DNA from: Pseudisothecium myosuroides
Lineage: Eukaryota; Streptophyta; Bryopsida; Hypnales; Lembophyllaceae
Assembly: GCA_951799445.1 (NCBI GenBank)
Contig: OX637287.1
Location: 1,550,001 to 1,614,000, forward strand
DNA length: 64,000 bases
Direction of reading: 5' to 3'
In this document: positions 51,248 through 63,998 of the stretch, piece by piece
Numbering within the stretch: position 1 is the stretch's first letter
Layout of the letters: every line of letters starts with the position of its first letter
Notes under the pieces: model-generated
The model's database searches: none
The model's input: only the letters and a program-made list of their open reading frames with translations
What the model was told of the DNA's origin: nothing
Translations under genes and position numbers: made by a program

Positions 51248-54200
51248 TGCGTCCCTATTCGTTAGGTGTACGAGATTTTGCGCCTCTATTTCCTTTCGGC
51301 CAAATGCGATCCCCACAATTAGTGTTGAACAGAGGATAGCAGCTTACAGATTATAAGACTATGTTAGTAGGTGCAGGCAATTCCTTGTAGGAACAAGCCT
51401 GGGAGATTCTCTCAGCGCTCTTTATTTTAGACTCTCGCATTAAGGATTTTATAGCTCGTCTGTCCTGAGTATACTGGCTCAGTGCGACGGGTATGGAAAT
51501 GCGGCAATGTCCTATTCACACCAAAAGTGGCCTGAAATATCAGTGTAAATTTGATTCTCATTAGAGGACATGAGTTTCATTTTCTTCATCTTGTCATTTG
51601 GAATGCTTGCTTGGATTAGAGGTGTATGGAACAGTGGATCTTATGCTGAATGTAATGCTTGCAGCAGTTGAGATGCAAGTTTTAGGCAGCAGTGCACGAG
51701 GCAGAACGTTGCTCCCGGCTACATCTGTTTGGTTGCGACGGTCCTGTTTGTGCTTCCTTGCTCCCATGCTACAAACTTAAATTCAATTGAATTTATCATT
51801 CCATCTTTTTTATTTGTTCTTGCTGCTGTGTTCTTCGGTACCCGGTAATACTGGATGAAATTTTCTGTTCAGGAATTTCGTTTACTGTTACAGCTGCTGT
51901 TGTGTCATTTTGAAATTTGCAGAAATGACTTCATGTGCTGAATCTGTTTGTTTGTGCAACAGGGGAACTCTTGTTGTCATCGTTACTGCGACCAGATCCT
52001 TCCGCCGAGAATTTGGGCCTCCAAAACCTGTCAAGAAAGTTTGCATTGCGGATGAGAATGCACCCAAAGTGATAGGAATAACTTACACCTGCCTGCTCTG
52101 TAACACATGTTTTCCATCAGGAATCTATAATCGTCAAAGATTCTTGCAGCAGTGTTTGTCCAGTCAACAAACAATCGTTGGCTCATACTAAGAGAACAGA
52201 TTTCTGGATGTCAAACTTGTGTTAAGTTGAACGAGATGACTGAATACCGGTAGTCGAACGCAGATTAATGTTTGGCCTGAAAATGGTTGTCGTGAGTTGT
52301 GAGGTTGGTTTTTGCAAGGAAAACCTGATCAAGTATAATTTCGCTGTTACCGCTGCATTCAATGAGCCTAAAACTGGAACATCTCTGCTCCGAATGCTGA
52401 GCTGTTATGGGAGAGTGATCATAATTTGTCTTAGAAGTTTGCCGAAGAAGGGCCATTCTTATGGTTGTGGAGAATATTTGGGATCTGCGTGGCATCTGCA
52501 CTGTACCCAAATTGTCATTCGTCTGTTAGAGAGTCTAGAATTTCGATCCGGGAGATTTTTAAACATCGGAGTCAAACGATTTCTATTCCTGTCTTTAGGC
52601 CCTCTAAAGTGTGCAGGACTAACATTTCCACTAATGTAGCGAAGGCTGCTTGTCTGCTTGTTTGATGGCTGCAGCTTTTGGAGCAATATACATGTTCTCT
52701 CAGCTGTCACAGCTATTGAGGAAGGAATGAGCCATGGGTTCTCGTGAACAAGGTATTTGAGACCTTTGAGCCCAGATTTTTGTAACTCAATCCCGACTTT
52801 CAAAATTTACCCTAGGATTGATTTGAATCAATCAAAATATACCTTTAACCCCTAAAGGACCATGAGGCCTGAATTAGGGTTTCCTGTTGTGTAGCAGTTT
52901 TGAGTAAATCATGGATGACTGTCTTCCGTCCGATTTTAGTATGCATTAAGCAACACATGCAATGCCTTAATTGACAGAATTGATATCAAGATTTGGCCCC
53001 ATCTGAAATCTGTCTTTCGCAATATGATCTATCGAATTGGTCAATTTGAAATCTGTATTTCTTTGGTCTATTGGGTTAAGATTGCTTTTCTTCGTTTCTT
53101 GTGAGAACTCATACTTGAATGTCTGACACTCACATTGACCGGTAAAGGTCTGGAACACGTCTATCCCCTGAATCCCGTACGATTACTCAAACCAGTTGCA
53201 GTATGCCAAACATTCCAATTATTCAAAGTGGAAACCTGGGTGTTGCTCTCTGACAAACTCAGAGCTGTTCAGAACTGTCCAATGTCGGTCATTCAAATTT
53301 TTTACGCAGATTCGCTAATGGTGTGATATGTTAATGATCAGGGGGCAAGCCGGTGCCCAGTTCAATACAGCGGCTCAGAAGAATTGAACTTGTATATAGA
53401 TGTCAATGTCTGCCACAAGTCTGCTGCTGGTAAGCGATGCTTCAGAGCCCCATGCTCCTCTGTTAGAGAGGTGGTAAGGTGTTTCAGTCTTCTGGCAGTC
53501 TTAGACTTTTTTTCCTGTTTATGCAATGCGAAAAGTACCAGTATGTTTGTCAAATGATCGAGAGGCCAGTGAAATCTCATGTGCATGGGCGCCGGTGGAC
53601 CTGCCAAATACTTGAGGGTGTAGATGAACTGGTGTCAAGTTCATTGCCGAAGTAGCTTGTTGGTGGGAAGCATGAAACGTCCCGTGGATGTCAATAACGC
53701 GCACATGCCTTCTGGTTTGATCCCCAAGGCAACCCAGTGAGAACATCTTAAAGGAAGTAAAGGAAATTGAATGTATTTGTTTGACCTTCACTTAATCAAG
53801 TCGGTCTGACACTCTGTTTTCATACTTAACCCGCGATCTGGAATTAAACAACGATATTTGATCACGCACTCTTGTGCATCAGAGTTGACGAGCTATGTTC
53901 AATGTTGCAGATTGCTGCCAGAAACAAGATTGGCATCAAATGAAGAGGTTCCGTTGTTGGTGCTGAACCGCAAGGTATTTTTTACTCTCCTCAATGAGAG
54001 CAGCTCGTTGCCTGGGGATGCTGTACTCGTGCCCCTTATCCAGTTGTACCCACGGGAGGGGCAAGCAATTGCAAGAACTGTTCAAAGAATTGTGGACGGT
54101 GATGTTCTCAGACAGTCAATCCTCGAATTGGAGGGTGTTCAGATTCGAGGATTGTTCAAGGGTGTATGCTTACCGGGTCAAGCTATATTTCACAGTCAAT

Positions 54201-54967
54201 TACCCCGGAGTTCGGATTTCTGAAGTATCTGGAGAGCACAAGGTCTCCTGATAAATTACTTGAGTGAGGAGAGAGAAAATTGATGTTTTTTTAATGAACT
54301 GGACATAATTCCTTTGATAAAGAACTCCAGTACTGTAGATAGCAACTCTCATATTCATGTAAGTAAAATAAACAAACAAATAAAAAAATAATCTCAATAC
54401 TCTGCAATTGCACACTCATTAACACACAGCGAAAATGCAATTGACGGAGTGAGCAATTAGAGAGAGTTGAGTGTACAGTACACACATGTAACGGAGCAAA
54501 TGCCTGACCATGCAGACCTTTATTGTTACGGAGTATATAACTCATTCAGTATATGATCATATCATTCAAATTCATAAATATAAGCTTAATAACAATAGAA
54601 GTCCCTACTCCGCACCGTTCTCGATCCCCTGCGCTGTCTGCAATTTTGATTGTCAGCATCGCCCACATCATCATTCGTACCGTCGTCGGCATCTGCTCAC
54701 GTCATGTAACTTCTAACCCTAATTGCCGCGCATTAACCATTTTTAGTCTTCCTGCCGTCTGGTGAGCAATTCAATCGATCCGTACAGCTAAAACATCCTA
54801 GATATTTCCTCCTGTTGGCCTCTCCCTGCTGGAGGAAATGGGGATGTCTTGTTGAAAACGCTGCCGGAGGAATAGAGAATGGATCTCGCTCGCTGACTAG
54901 GCTTAGCTGGCCTGGAGTGTGTTGTGGGTTTTCTCTAGATTCGGCGGATGCACGAAGGGTGTCGACG
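51248..54967. other. Intergenic DNA between RabA and the CLC gene
   Basis: The first several hundred bases are probably RabA 3' UTR. Plus-strand open frames at 51910-52191 (93 codons) and 53858-54223 (121 codons) have no domain that I recognise. The second (LLPETRLASNEEVPLL..., GDAVLVPLIQLYPREGQ) is compositionally protein-like and follows an acceptor-like TTGCAG, so it may be an exon of an unrecognised or degraded gene. A lone TTAACCCCTAAAGGACC end sits at 52845-52861. 54224-54967 should contain the CLC promoter and leader. Confidence 0.45.
52845..52861 (+). mobile_element. Solo terminus of the TTAA-bounded family
   Basis: TTAACCCCTAAAGGACC is identical to the left end of copy D. I see no matching right end nearby, so this is probably a truncated copy. 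Confidence 0.5.
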
Positions 54968-57900
54968 ATGGAGCCACCACGGCGAGTCTCATGGACGAAC
55001 CTTCAGGAGCAAGGTGGCAAGACTCAACGTGATCCAACAGGTTAGTCCTTGCCCTAACCATTGCTCATGTCTGCCGGGGTATAATTTTGAGGACTGAGAA
55101 TGGCAGTCTGTCTGGGCTCCACATCTAATTACAGAGCATGCGTAGCTCTGGATATCGTAGTTGACACGATTTCAGAACTTGAAGTCCAGTGAGAGCGTCA
55201 AGTCATAAATTGTTCCAACGTTCTTCAATATGAGGTCCGAGCTAGCTGCTGAGTACTTCGAGGTTGTTTGTTCTTGTTGCTGCAACCGGTCGTGAAGCTG
55301 GCTATGGAGGTAGCAGTGCCAGGTAGCCCATCTTGATATGCTCTTGTTGGCGTTGCACAGAATACTTGAAGAGATTCGCAGTGTGTCGATCGGCTAGGAT
55401 TTGTATTGGTGTAGTCTGAAAGGTTACCATGCACAAGCTTTCTGATAAACTTCCATAGATTCGGTGCTTACCCTCAGGACAGACCTTAATTTGCTAGCGC
55501 ACTTGATGCTTTGTTCAAACTCTGATTGTTCTTCTCAGGGATGGCCTGTCGCTAGATTTGTCGATCGTCCCATCCTGTCCTGCTAAAATGACAGATGGTA
55601 CTGAAATTCTCTATTTTGTCGAAGAGTTCTACTTGTATTACTGTTTGCTCAGCGTAATTTGAAGGATGTTTTTTTGAGTGTAGCCTTTGTCTTAACTTTT
55701 TAGTGGTGATACTTGTGTTGAGTTTTTGAACCTTCTGTAATTCCACTTTCTTCCTTTTCCATCGTTTGTTCTGGACTTTTATGTTGCATTAACGAGTCTG
55801 ATTGATTCGATTGCGACTTGCAGACATACATGTAGACATGGAAGACACGGATTTTGACGTGGAAGTGCCGTTGCTCTTCAACCAAGGCTACGAGTGTAGC
55901 CAGAATCAGGAAGTTGAAGGCCCGGGCGATGATGATGTTGGAGTCGAGAGCCTTGATTTTGACCCTATTTATAATTTGGTTAACGAAAAACTGAAGAAGC
56001 GACAGTTTGATCGTAAATTCTATGGGTACTATGCCAATCAGCCGTTTACAAAAACCCTTTATCTCGATAAGGTCAAAAGAATACACTTGGATTTATCTCT
56101 TTCATGTTGATTGCATAAACCTAATATTTGAGTGTTATCATGGTCTGATGTTTCATTCTACATAGACTGATGAGGCGGGCATCGTCGGGCGTTGCAGGTA
56201 TACGGGGCTTACACTTGCGAAGTGGACGGTTACAATTATGATTGGTCTTCTTGTCGGTAAAATATTTCCCAGATGCTTAATTGAAGTTTTCATTTGATTT
56301 GAAAGGCATCAAAAGATTGAGGGGACACTGAATTAGGTCATATTCATTCTGCTGTTGCTCATTGGTTTAATTAGACAGTTCTAATTCTTTTTGGTTTCTT
56401 GGCCTCTACCCGAATTGAGCTTCATGAATACTTAACCTGGTGTACCTGAGTTGAAGTAAATTTTTCCACATCGCGGTTAGTGGTTTCTCGACGATTCAAT
56501 TCAGTTGTGGGGTTTAAGGAGGGCTTAGGGCTGAACATAAGTATTTTCTTTTCCCGATTTGTAGGGACGATTGCGTTCATTATTGAATCCTTTCAAGATT
56601 TTGTTATAGCGCTCAAGGTACTCTTCTCACCGAGGATTACTCTTGACAATCTTGTGATATGCTCTTGAAATTGATATCGCATTCGTCAATGAGGAAAACG
56701 TGCTTGGATTTCGTACAAGTCTCATGGCTTCTATATTTTAGTTGTGAAAAGGCTATGGTTTCGTTTGCATTGGACAAGGCTCTGAGTATCCGATTGCATG
56801 AGCTGCAGAAAGAGTGGACCGAGGAGTTCTTTGAACGTGGATTAGCGCTTGTCTTTTTCAACTACTTAGCCGTAGGTGTGGCTCTCGTTCTTCTTTCGAG
56901 CTGCTTGGTTATATTCTGGGCTCCAGCAGCCGCGGGTGGAGGGGTATGCAAGCTTAGTACTCACTTTCTCAACAGCCTCAAATTATCTGAGTGATTAATA
57001 CATTAGGTCATGATTCTCACATTATAGCTCTCTTTATAATGTGATGCTCAAGCTATTGACATGGGCTCTGCATGCGGTAATGATTCTTTGGATGTGGTTG
57101 TATATTGGTTCCCTTGTGCAGGTTACTTTGGTCATGGCTTACCTGAATGGTAATGATATACCCGATTTTTTCCGACACCGAACTCTCTTTACGAAGGTGT
57201 GTTTCCTGTTTCATGTGATGATGCTGGATAGTGAATAACAACAGTCCATGTTTCCCTAGTACTTGTGTGCGTTTCCTTCATATATGCCCCTGAAATTGAC
57301 AAGAGTCTTTACACCTGTGATGTTGCGTTCACAGATACTGGGTACAATCTGCACAGTTTCATCTGGATTACCGGTGCGCTTTACTTCTACCTGTCCAAGG
57401 ACTTTTGTGTCCCTTGCTAGCGAGTAGAAAACCTCCTCCTCCAGAAAACCTACCTTTATTATACCTTGACAAATATAACTCTATTTAAGACGGTTTCTAA
57501 CCCTGATGTTCAACCCTGTTAATTGTCGAGTGTAAACCCTGCTAATTGTAATGCGACTAGGTTTTCTAGAATAGATCTGGTGGCTGTCAGAGTCGTTCAC
57601 CAAACCATCGGTCTACCATCGTTTTATTTTAATGCAATGCCTTGTATGGCTTTTCAAATTTCTCGATTTTAAGATTGAATTCATATTTTCAATTGGTGTC
57701 GTGCTCAGATTGGTCAAGAAGGACCTATGGTTCACATTGGCGGTGCGATTGCGTCTGAGCTTACTTGGATGCATGGCCGGTCCCCAACAAGGAAGCACAG
57801 CGTGCCAGGTCCGCAATCACGGTGGGAAACCTGGCGGGAGAAGTTTAATCAGCTAACACCTAAAGCTTGGATATTCGTAAGTGAGGATCATGTTGTACCC

Positions 57901-60900
57901 TTGTGCAAACACCTTTGTTTACCAATGACTCGATATCATCTCAAGAGTATGTGACCAGAGGCATTTGTCAAAATTGATAAATAGATATTCTAAGAAAATG
58001 TGGGTGTGCTTTAGTCATATGACGCCTACAATTGCAATGCAGGACTTTTATAACGATAGGGACAGACGAGAGTTTATTTCGGCTGGAGCTGCAGCTGGGT
58101 ACGTGACGCTCTTAAATGTAGGGCTGTTTGATTTGATTTTTCTGCTTTTTGTCATTCTAGCAAATTTATCTCGGTTGTTCCGTTCCCTTGTAATTGAACG
58201 CTCAGGGATTTTATGTTACGAAGGTTTTGGTGATTGAATAGCATCAGAAGAACTCTGTTTGGCTAGGATCCTTGAAAGGTTTTATCATCAATCAAGACCA
58301 TACCTCATGTGTTGCCGTGGACAGCTTGGCAGCGGCTTTTGGTGCACCGATTGGTGGAGTTCTATTTTCTATGGAGGAGGCCTCTAGTTTCTGGTCCAGA
58401 AAGGTTTACGAGCTTTTGAAATGATATATGTTTATAAATCATATAATATTAACACATATTTTATAGCGTTATGGTGACATTGTGCAAGTCCCTACCAAGT
58501 TGCAAGTTTATGATGTTTCTGTATCATTGTAGTGCCTTAGCTATATGTGTTGATGCCTATGTGAGCAGGTCATGTGGCGATCACTTTTATGTACAACATG
58601 CGCTACCATGGTTTTATCGTGGCTCACTCTACGGTATACCATGTTATCATTTGTCTCAGGACTTGCTTAATGGATGTTCGAGCCTGACAATCACTGCCTG
58701 CCTGGATATGAGTTCATATAAATTTGCTGTTTTTATGTTTTTACTTCTTTCAAATTGATAAGTTCTCGTATGATGTGGCAGGAAATTTTCTTTCTCGTTA
58801 CCAGGAACCATCTCCTTTCATGGTCTGAGGGTGATTATCGCATTCGATTACCACTTACTTGTCTTGCACTTGCTGATGACGAGGATCCATGGCATATATT
58901 TGTAGTATTTTCTCAGTGGCCTACTATTTTGAGATCATTTTGTATTGCCCTGAATTTATAGCTGCGGGTTTGGTCTTGTCTACTTCACGTCTTTGCACAA
59001 TGAGTATATGTTATCTTCATGTTCGTCAGATACTCAATTGATTCTATCAGAGTAGTATCCAGTATGTATTGCTCTAGAATTTTGCATGCTCGATGACATT
59101 TGTAATAGTTGTGACTTGTGTCTGATAAGGAAGAGATTGGTAGTGACTTTCTTTGCGCGAGGAAAATTGCGGGTGCATTCTAACAGTTCTGAAATTCTAC
59201 TTCTTTGCATCGTGTGCCAGCCTGAGTTCGATCTCATTGACTTGCCATTATTTGTGGTCACAAGCGTCTTCGCTGGAGTGATCGGAGCTTCCTTGAACAT
59301 AGTCCATGACTGGCTTGCTCAATTTCGACCATCCTCAAAGCACAGAGCTCTTAGGTTCGGCTTATCCCTATATTCTCTGTAACATATTAGCAACATGAAC
59401 TGCTTGACAATGACTCCTGTGCAACAAAATTGTCAGGATTGCTGTCTAAGAGAACAGTACTCACCTTTCAAGACGTTTAGGAGCTTAGTTCCTGTTCAAC
59501 TCACTTAGATCAATACTTGCAGATAGTTGTTTTGAGCCTTTACAGTTTCTTGTTATGTGATTTTTTAAATCAGTAACGTCTTCCGTAGGTTTAAGATCCG
59601 AGTCAAATCATTTTAAGCTGTGCTCACAGGTGTTTGAATTCGTGCTGTTTGGGTTTGAGGGTTCAGGGTGCTTGAGGCGTGTCTTATGACTTTCGTTTCA
59701 GTCGCCGCCATCTTTATGCTGCCCTACTATTTTGGACGTTGTATACCCATCCAGAAAGAGTAAGATGATGACTGTGAACTGCTTGCAGTTTGGATTATGT
59801 GACAAAGTTCAACCTCTTATCAAGTGCAATTTGCAATACCTAATTAACTTAATGTGCATGAGGCACATATTACAGATTAGTACAGGTCTCGCTTGATGCC
59901 TGACGGTAGATTTGGTAGCGTGCCTATAATTGATGGTCGTCTAGAAAAGTAAGCCTAATCTTATGCATGATAGTGCTTGGTCGAAGTCGTTTTTAGTTCT
60001 TATGGATATGTTCGAGCTGTCAATCTGACATTAAAAATCTTCTGCAGGCAAGAAGGCGATGAGTATTGGTATAGATATACATGTCCGCTACTGGATCAGG
60101 AAACAGGGATCCGTTATTACAATGACCTAGCCTCTCTCTACTTTGCCGTTCCTCGTCAGGTTCATTTTACAGTCCGCTTCTACTGCTGAACAGAAACGAA
60201 TGTCTTTTTCCCTTCTTTGTAAATCTTTGGACTGTTGATTGGCTTTCTCCTGATATTTCTCGAGCTTATGACCGAACTCTTGATAGTTATTTGTTTCTAT
60301 TTCAGACGATCCAGAAGCTACTAGCATTAGGAGGTGCTGGCGTTTCTCCGTTCACTATTCGTAGTCTTGGCATCCACTCGAGTTCTTTCCTTCTCCTGTT
60401 TATTCTAGCTTACGGCATTGCGACTCCTGGCGGCATTTTTATGCCTTCCATCATGGCAAGTATATTTGTTTCGTCTTTTTTTAATTTTTTTTTTTCATAA
60501 TTTGTTTCTTTTGCGCTTCTTTCACCTGTTCTTGTTCAACAGTTAAAAGCTATTTACAATTATTGTGTTGTGAAGTTGTGCTTACTTCCTTGGTATCAGG
60601 TCTAAGAGGCACATATGATCCTCATATCTTCGTATCTTGCAATGGATTTATGTTACAGTCATTCTGTAGGTTGAGGAGGATTGTCTTTTTGTTTGTTTCA
60701 TGGTCGACTGATAACAGGTAGGCGCATCTTTTGGAGCTTTTTTGGGGCGCGTTTTCAAGTTCTTTTTCCCAGGGTGAGGCTGATTTTTGCTGAGAAGTAT
60801 TCTACTTTAGTTCTGATTGTCCGACATGGATTGTCCAACTCCGTAATCTCCATGCGCTAAAGTTTGGAATTGGTCAATTATTCTTAGTCAGTAATCTGGT

Positions 60901-63900
60901 ACTTTTTTTTTATTGTATATTATTGGAAATTCATGCTTAAGGTTTCAGCTCAACGTCATGCTCTATCTCATTCATGCGTCCCTCGTCTGCTACTATCTTT
61001 GTCTTTAGTTTGATGAATGATTTTGCAGGTGGTCGGTGCAACCGGGAATGCATGCGCTTGTGGGAGCGACTGCCATGCTTGGTGGAGTTTTTCGAAGTTC
61101 CATTTCCTTGGTATAGTGCGACGTTCAACTTCTTGATTTACACTTGCAGACTTTTGGGCACCAGTTTTCAATTTGAACATAAGAGATCAATACGAAGGCA
61201 TCTATATTTTTTTCATATCGGTAGTTGTGCAGTGCAGCTCTGAACGCTCGAAAGGAAAACAATGAAGTACTGTAATCATAGTTTAAGGGCGTTGTCCAAT
61301 TCCTATTTCTTTTATAGTCATTCCTGAGGACAATGATTAGTGCACAATTACATGAGAAAACTCATGATTTTAGATGATGCTATACTCTTTGAGTATTGAG
61401 TCATCGGCTTGAAATATTTATGCAGGTGGTGATCATGGTGGAGGGCACAGGTGGAATCGAGTTCTTACTGCCAGTCATACTCGCCATAGTTCTCTCCAAC
61501 TTGGTGGCCCATTACATACATTCCGCAGGAGCCTACGAGTCTGACTTGGAGCGTATAGGTACTACCTTCTACTATTTCCCAATTTGCTAGAAGTCTCGAG
61601 ATCTTTGTCTGCATTCCCAAATTTGGCTCGCACGTCCTGAACTTGAAAACTTCCTATGATGTTGTTGACCTACTTGCCTACGTACTGGCAAATGTCTCAC
61701 TTCACATTTCTGTGTTGCAGGAGAAGTACATTTTTTGCAGAGTGAGCCTTCACAGAAACTTCATTTGATCACGGCTAGACACATAATGGCATCAGATGTG
61801 AAATGTTTTAAGGAGGTAATCATTATCTCATGACTCAAACAATGCTGCCTGAGGGTGTTGTAAGAAGAAAACAGCCCAGAGAATGTTCTAGAGAATTCAT
61901 TGCCCACATCACAAAAGAACTCCATTACATTTGCGAAGTTCTGCACGTTAAGTTCTGGACACTAGATTCACATGGTCCTCAGGTTCAGTTAATGTTAATT
62001 TAAGTTAGTGTAATGCGGATGTTGTTAACTCAATGTTAGTGCAATGTTAGTATCATTAGCATTGACTTGGTATCACATTGACAACTATGACGTTAACATT
62101 AAGTCAACCTTTATTTTTATTTTTTTTAATATCGATCATATCTATATTAGATTTACATTGACTTACCATTTATAACTTTGATAATCTAATGGGGAGATGT
62201 TTTGAGATACGATTCTCTGCTTAGGCAGCACTGATTAATTGTTATTTTCAATTTTGCCTTCCCACACAATGCCACTTCTTTTTTTGTATTATTTATTTCA
62301 TCCTTTGTACAGATTACCTCCGTAGCAGAGGTCGTTACAGTGCTCCGTGAAACATGTCACAACGGTTTTCCAATTGTTCGACACACTTCCGGAGATGATT
62401 ACGACCCCGACGGTCAGCTAGTTGGTTTTATATTGAGGCACCAGATATTGTTGTTGTTAGAGCAACGCGCAATTTTTGAGGCCGATGACGCAACACTGAA
62501 TCGACCCATGCGTCACGGTATTAGTTTACGATTGCCGCGGTTGACGAAGGAGCAACGATTTTTGGACCGACTCATGCGTGTATACCATCATGCTCATTAT
62601 CCCCATCGGCGCTACTTAAGCTCCAGACCTGAGGCCGTTAATGAATTGGAAATCGATGAACTCTTACAGGTATCGAATCCTACACTCGAACTTCTTTAAT
62701 CTTATAACCAGGGTCCCAAAGTTTTCACTATGACAGTTGGAATGTGTGACAAGTGTGCTTCAGTCGATAGTGTGACAAAAGTGCGTAGGATATTCTTGAT
62801 GTCATATTAGAGAGGTCATAAAAAGAGGTTTGAGTGTACCTGAAAAAGGAGAGAGGTGGTGAAACGTTGGCTGTTATTCTGACAAGAGTCACTTCATATT
62901 CTTAAATTTGAAGAGCAGGACCTGGTTGTAATATAAAGGTGCAAACTCGGGTCAGGTGAGGATATAAAATTCTTAATTATTTTCGTTTTGCAGGAATTTG
63001 CTATGCCAACTGTGAATGGCAGCACTACCACTGAAGAAGGTCGTTCGAAGCTCGAGGATGTGGTGGAGGCATCTAATGCAGGGAAAGAATTGGCCGTAGA
63101 TTTTCGGCCATGGATGAATCGCGCGCCTTTAACAGTGCGTATTCAAATTCTCTATGTGACCCACTTGCATAGACGATTCTTAATTTTTTCATTTATGAGT
63201 TCCCCGAATCGCTCTCTGTTTAGGAATTTATATTACCTTAACTTGGTAGTGTTCTCTCCGTTACTGCAGGTTCGGGCTGAAACCTCTGCACGGCGAGTTT
63301 ACATCATTTTCCGAACTCTTGGTTTGAGGCATATCTGTGTGACTGATTCAAGCAACAGGTCAGTTTCCATCACTACCTGGGTAGATGAAGGTTGAGGAAA
63401 CAAGCTGGACGAAGACATGTTCTTCAGTAACAAGCATCTAATTGCAAATAGAAGTGTATAATTTTCATGTCTCTTTTCATATAATCCTCAATACCACACT
63501 TCTTTTGCAACCTTAATATTGATTATACAAAACTCAAATATCCTATTTGAGAACCTTAAAATTCCGTCAGACATATAACCAAATGTCACAAATTGCTAGA
63601 CATTAAAATTAACTCTTTGAAATGATGGGCTCCAACATGCTCCTATTGATTTTAGCACGTCTCAAATATGTTGAGCACGAGAACGCTTTATATGTTTGAT
63701 CCATTACTCAGTCTCTCCCTTGAATCACTCTCAATAGGATTCAGCCTGACCCTGACCAGATTTCAAGGGGTGATTCCAACTAGCTTATACATGTGGGGAT
63801 CTTAATGTTATGTGCAGGGTGATAGGTATAATTACGAGGATTGACATAGCTAAGGCCCACAAGGAATTGGAAGTTGAGACCGGCACTCCTAAACATACAG

Positions 63901-63998
63901 AATCTGAGAATGGCCAGTCCTTTGGATTTAGGTCCTTCAGTCTTCGATCGAGCATCAGGGAAAGATCACCGCGGGATGTACTCTTTTCTTTGCCTTGA
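54968..63998 (+). CDS. CLC-family chloride channel or Cl-/H+ exchanger (CLC-6/7-like)
   Basis: Probable endomembrane anion transporter. I place 25 exons on the plus strand: 54968-55040, 55824-56071, 56166-56256, 56565-56617, 56752-56943, 57122-57196, 57335-57373, 57709-57876, 58043-58098, 58325-58403, 58569-58633, 58782-58830, 59221-59354, 59667-59759, 59886-59948, 60048-60159, 60306-60455, 60718-60773, 61029-61110, 61426-61558, 61721-61815, 62313-62669, 62994-63134, 63270-63358 and 63818-63998. Phases agree throughout, giving 957 residues. Gating glutamate 261 lies in [11 protein letters not shown], the proton-side EE pair at 349-350 in [14 protein letters not shown], and GIFMP at 573-577. 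Two CBS domains follow; the second contains [21 protein letters not shown] resembles CLC-6/7 proteins rather than typical plant CLC-a to -d. The usual GSGIPE motif reads GGGVTL (217-222). The start of exon 5 is the least certain junction. Intron 17 is GC-AG. Confidence 0.92.
60456..60717 (+). other. GC-AG intron in the CLC gene (intron 17)
   Basis: The exon ends ATCATG and the intron begins GCAAGT, a strong GC-type donor; the acceptor is AACAG at 60713-60717. Only this split joins GIFMPSIM to [11 protein letters not shown] in frame, as CLC homology requires. The nearby GTATAT donor (60460) would shift the frame. Confidence 0.75.
62708..62837 (+). mobile_element. Intron-resident MITE, copy in CLC intron 22
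   Basis: It contains GTTTTCACTATGACAG, GTGTGACAAGTGTGCTTCAGTC, GTGTGACAAAAGTGCG, AGGATATTCTTGATG and the end AAAAGAGGTTTGAGTG. It is in the sense orientation of the gene and matches the CHLH and SBDS intron copies. Confidence 0.65.
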
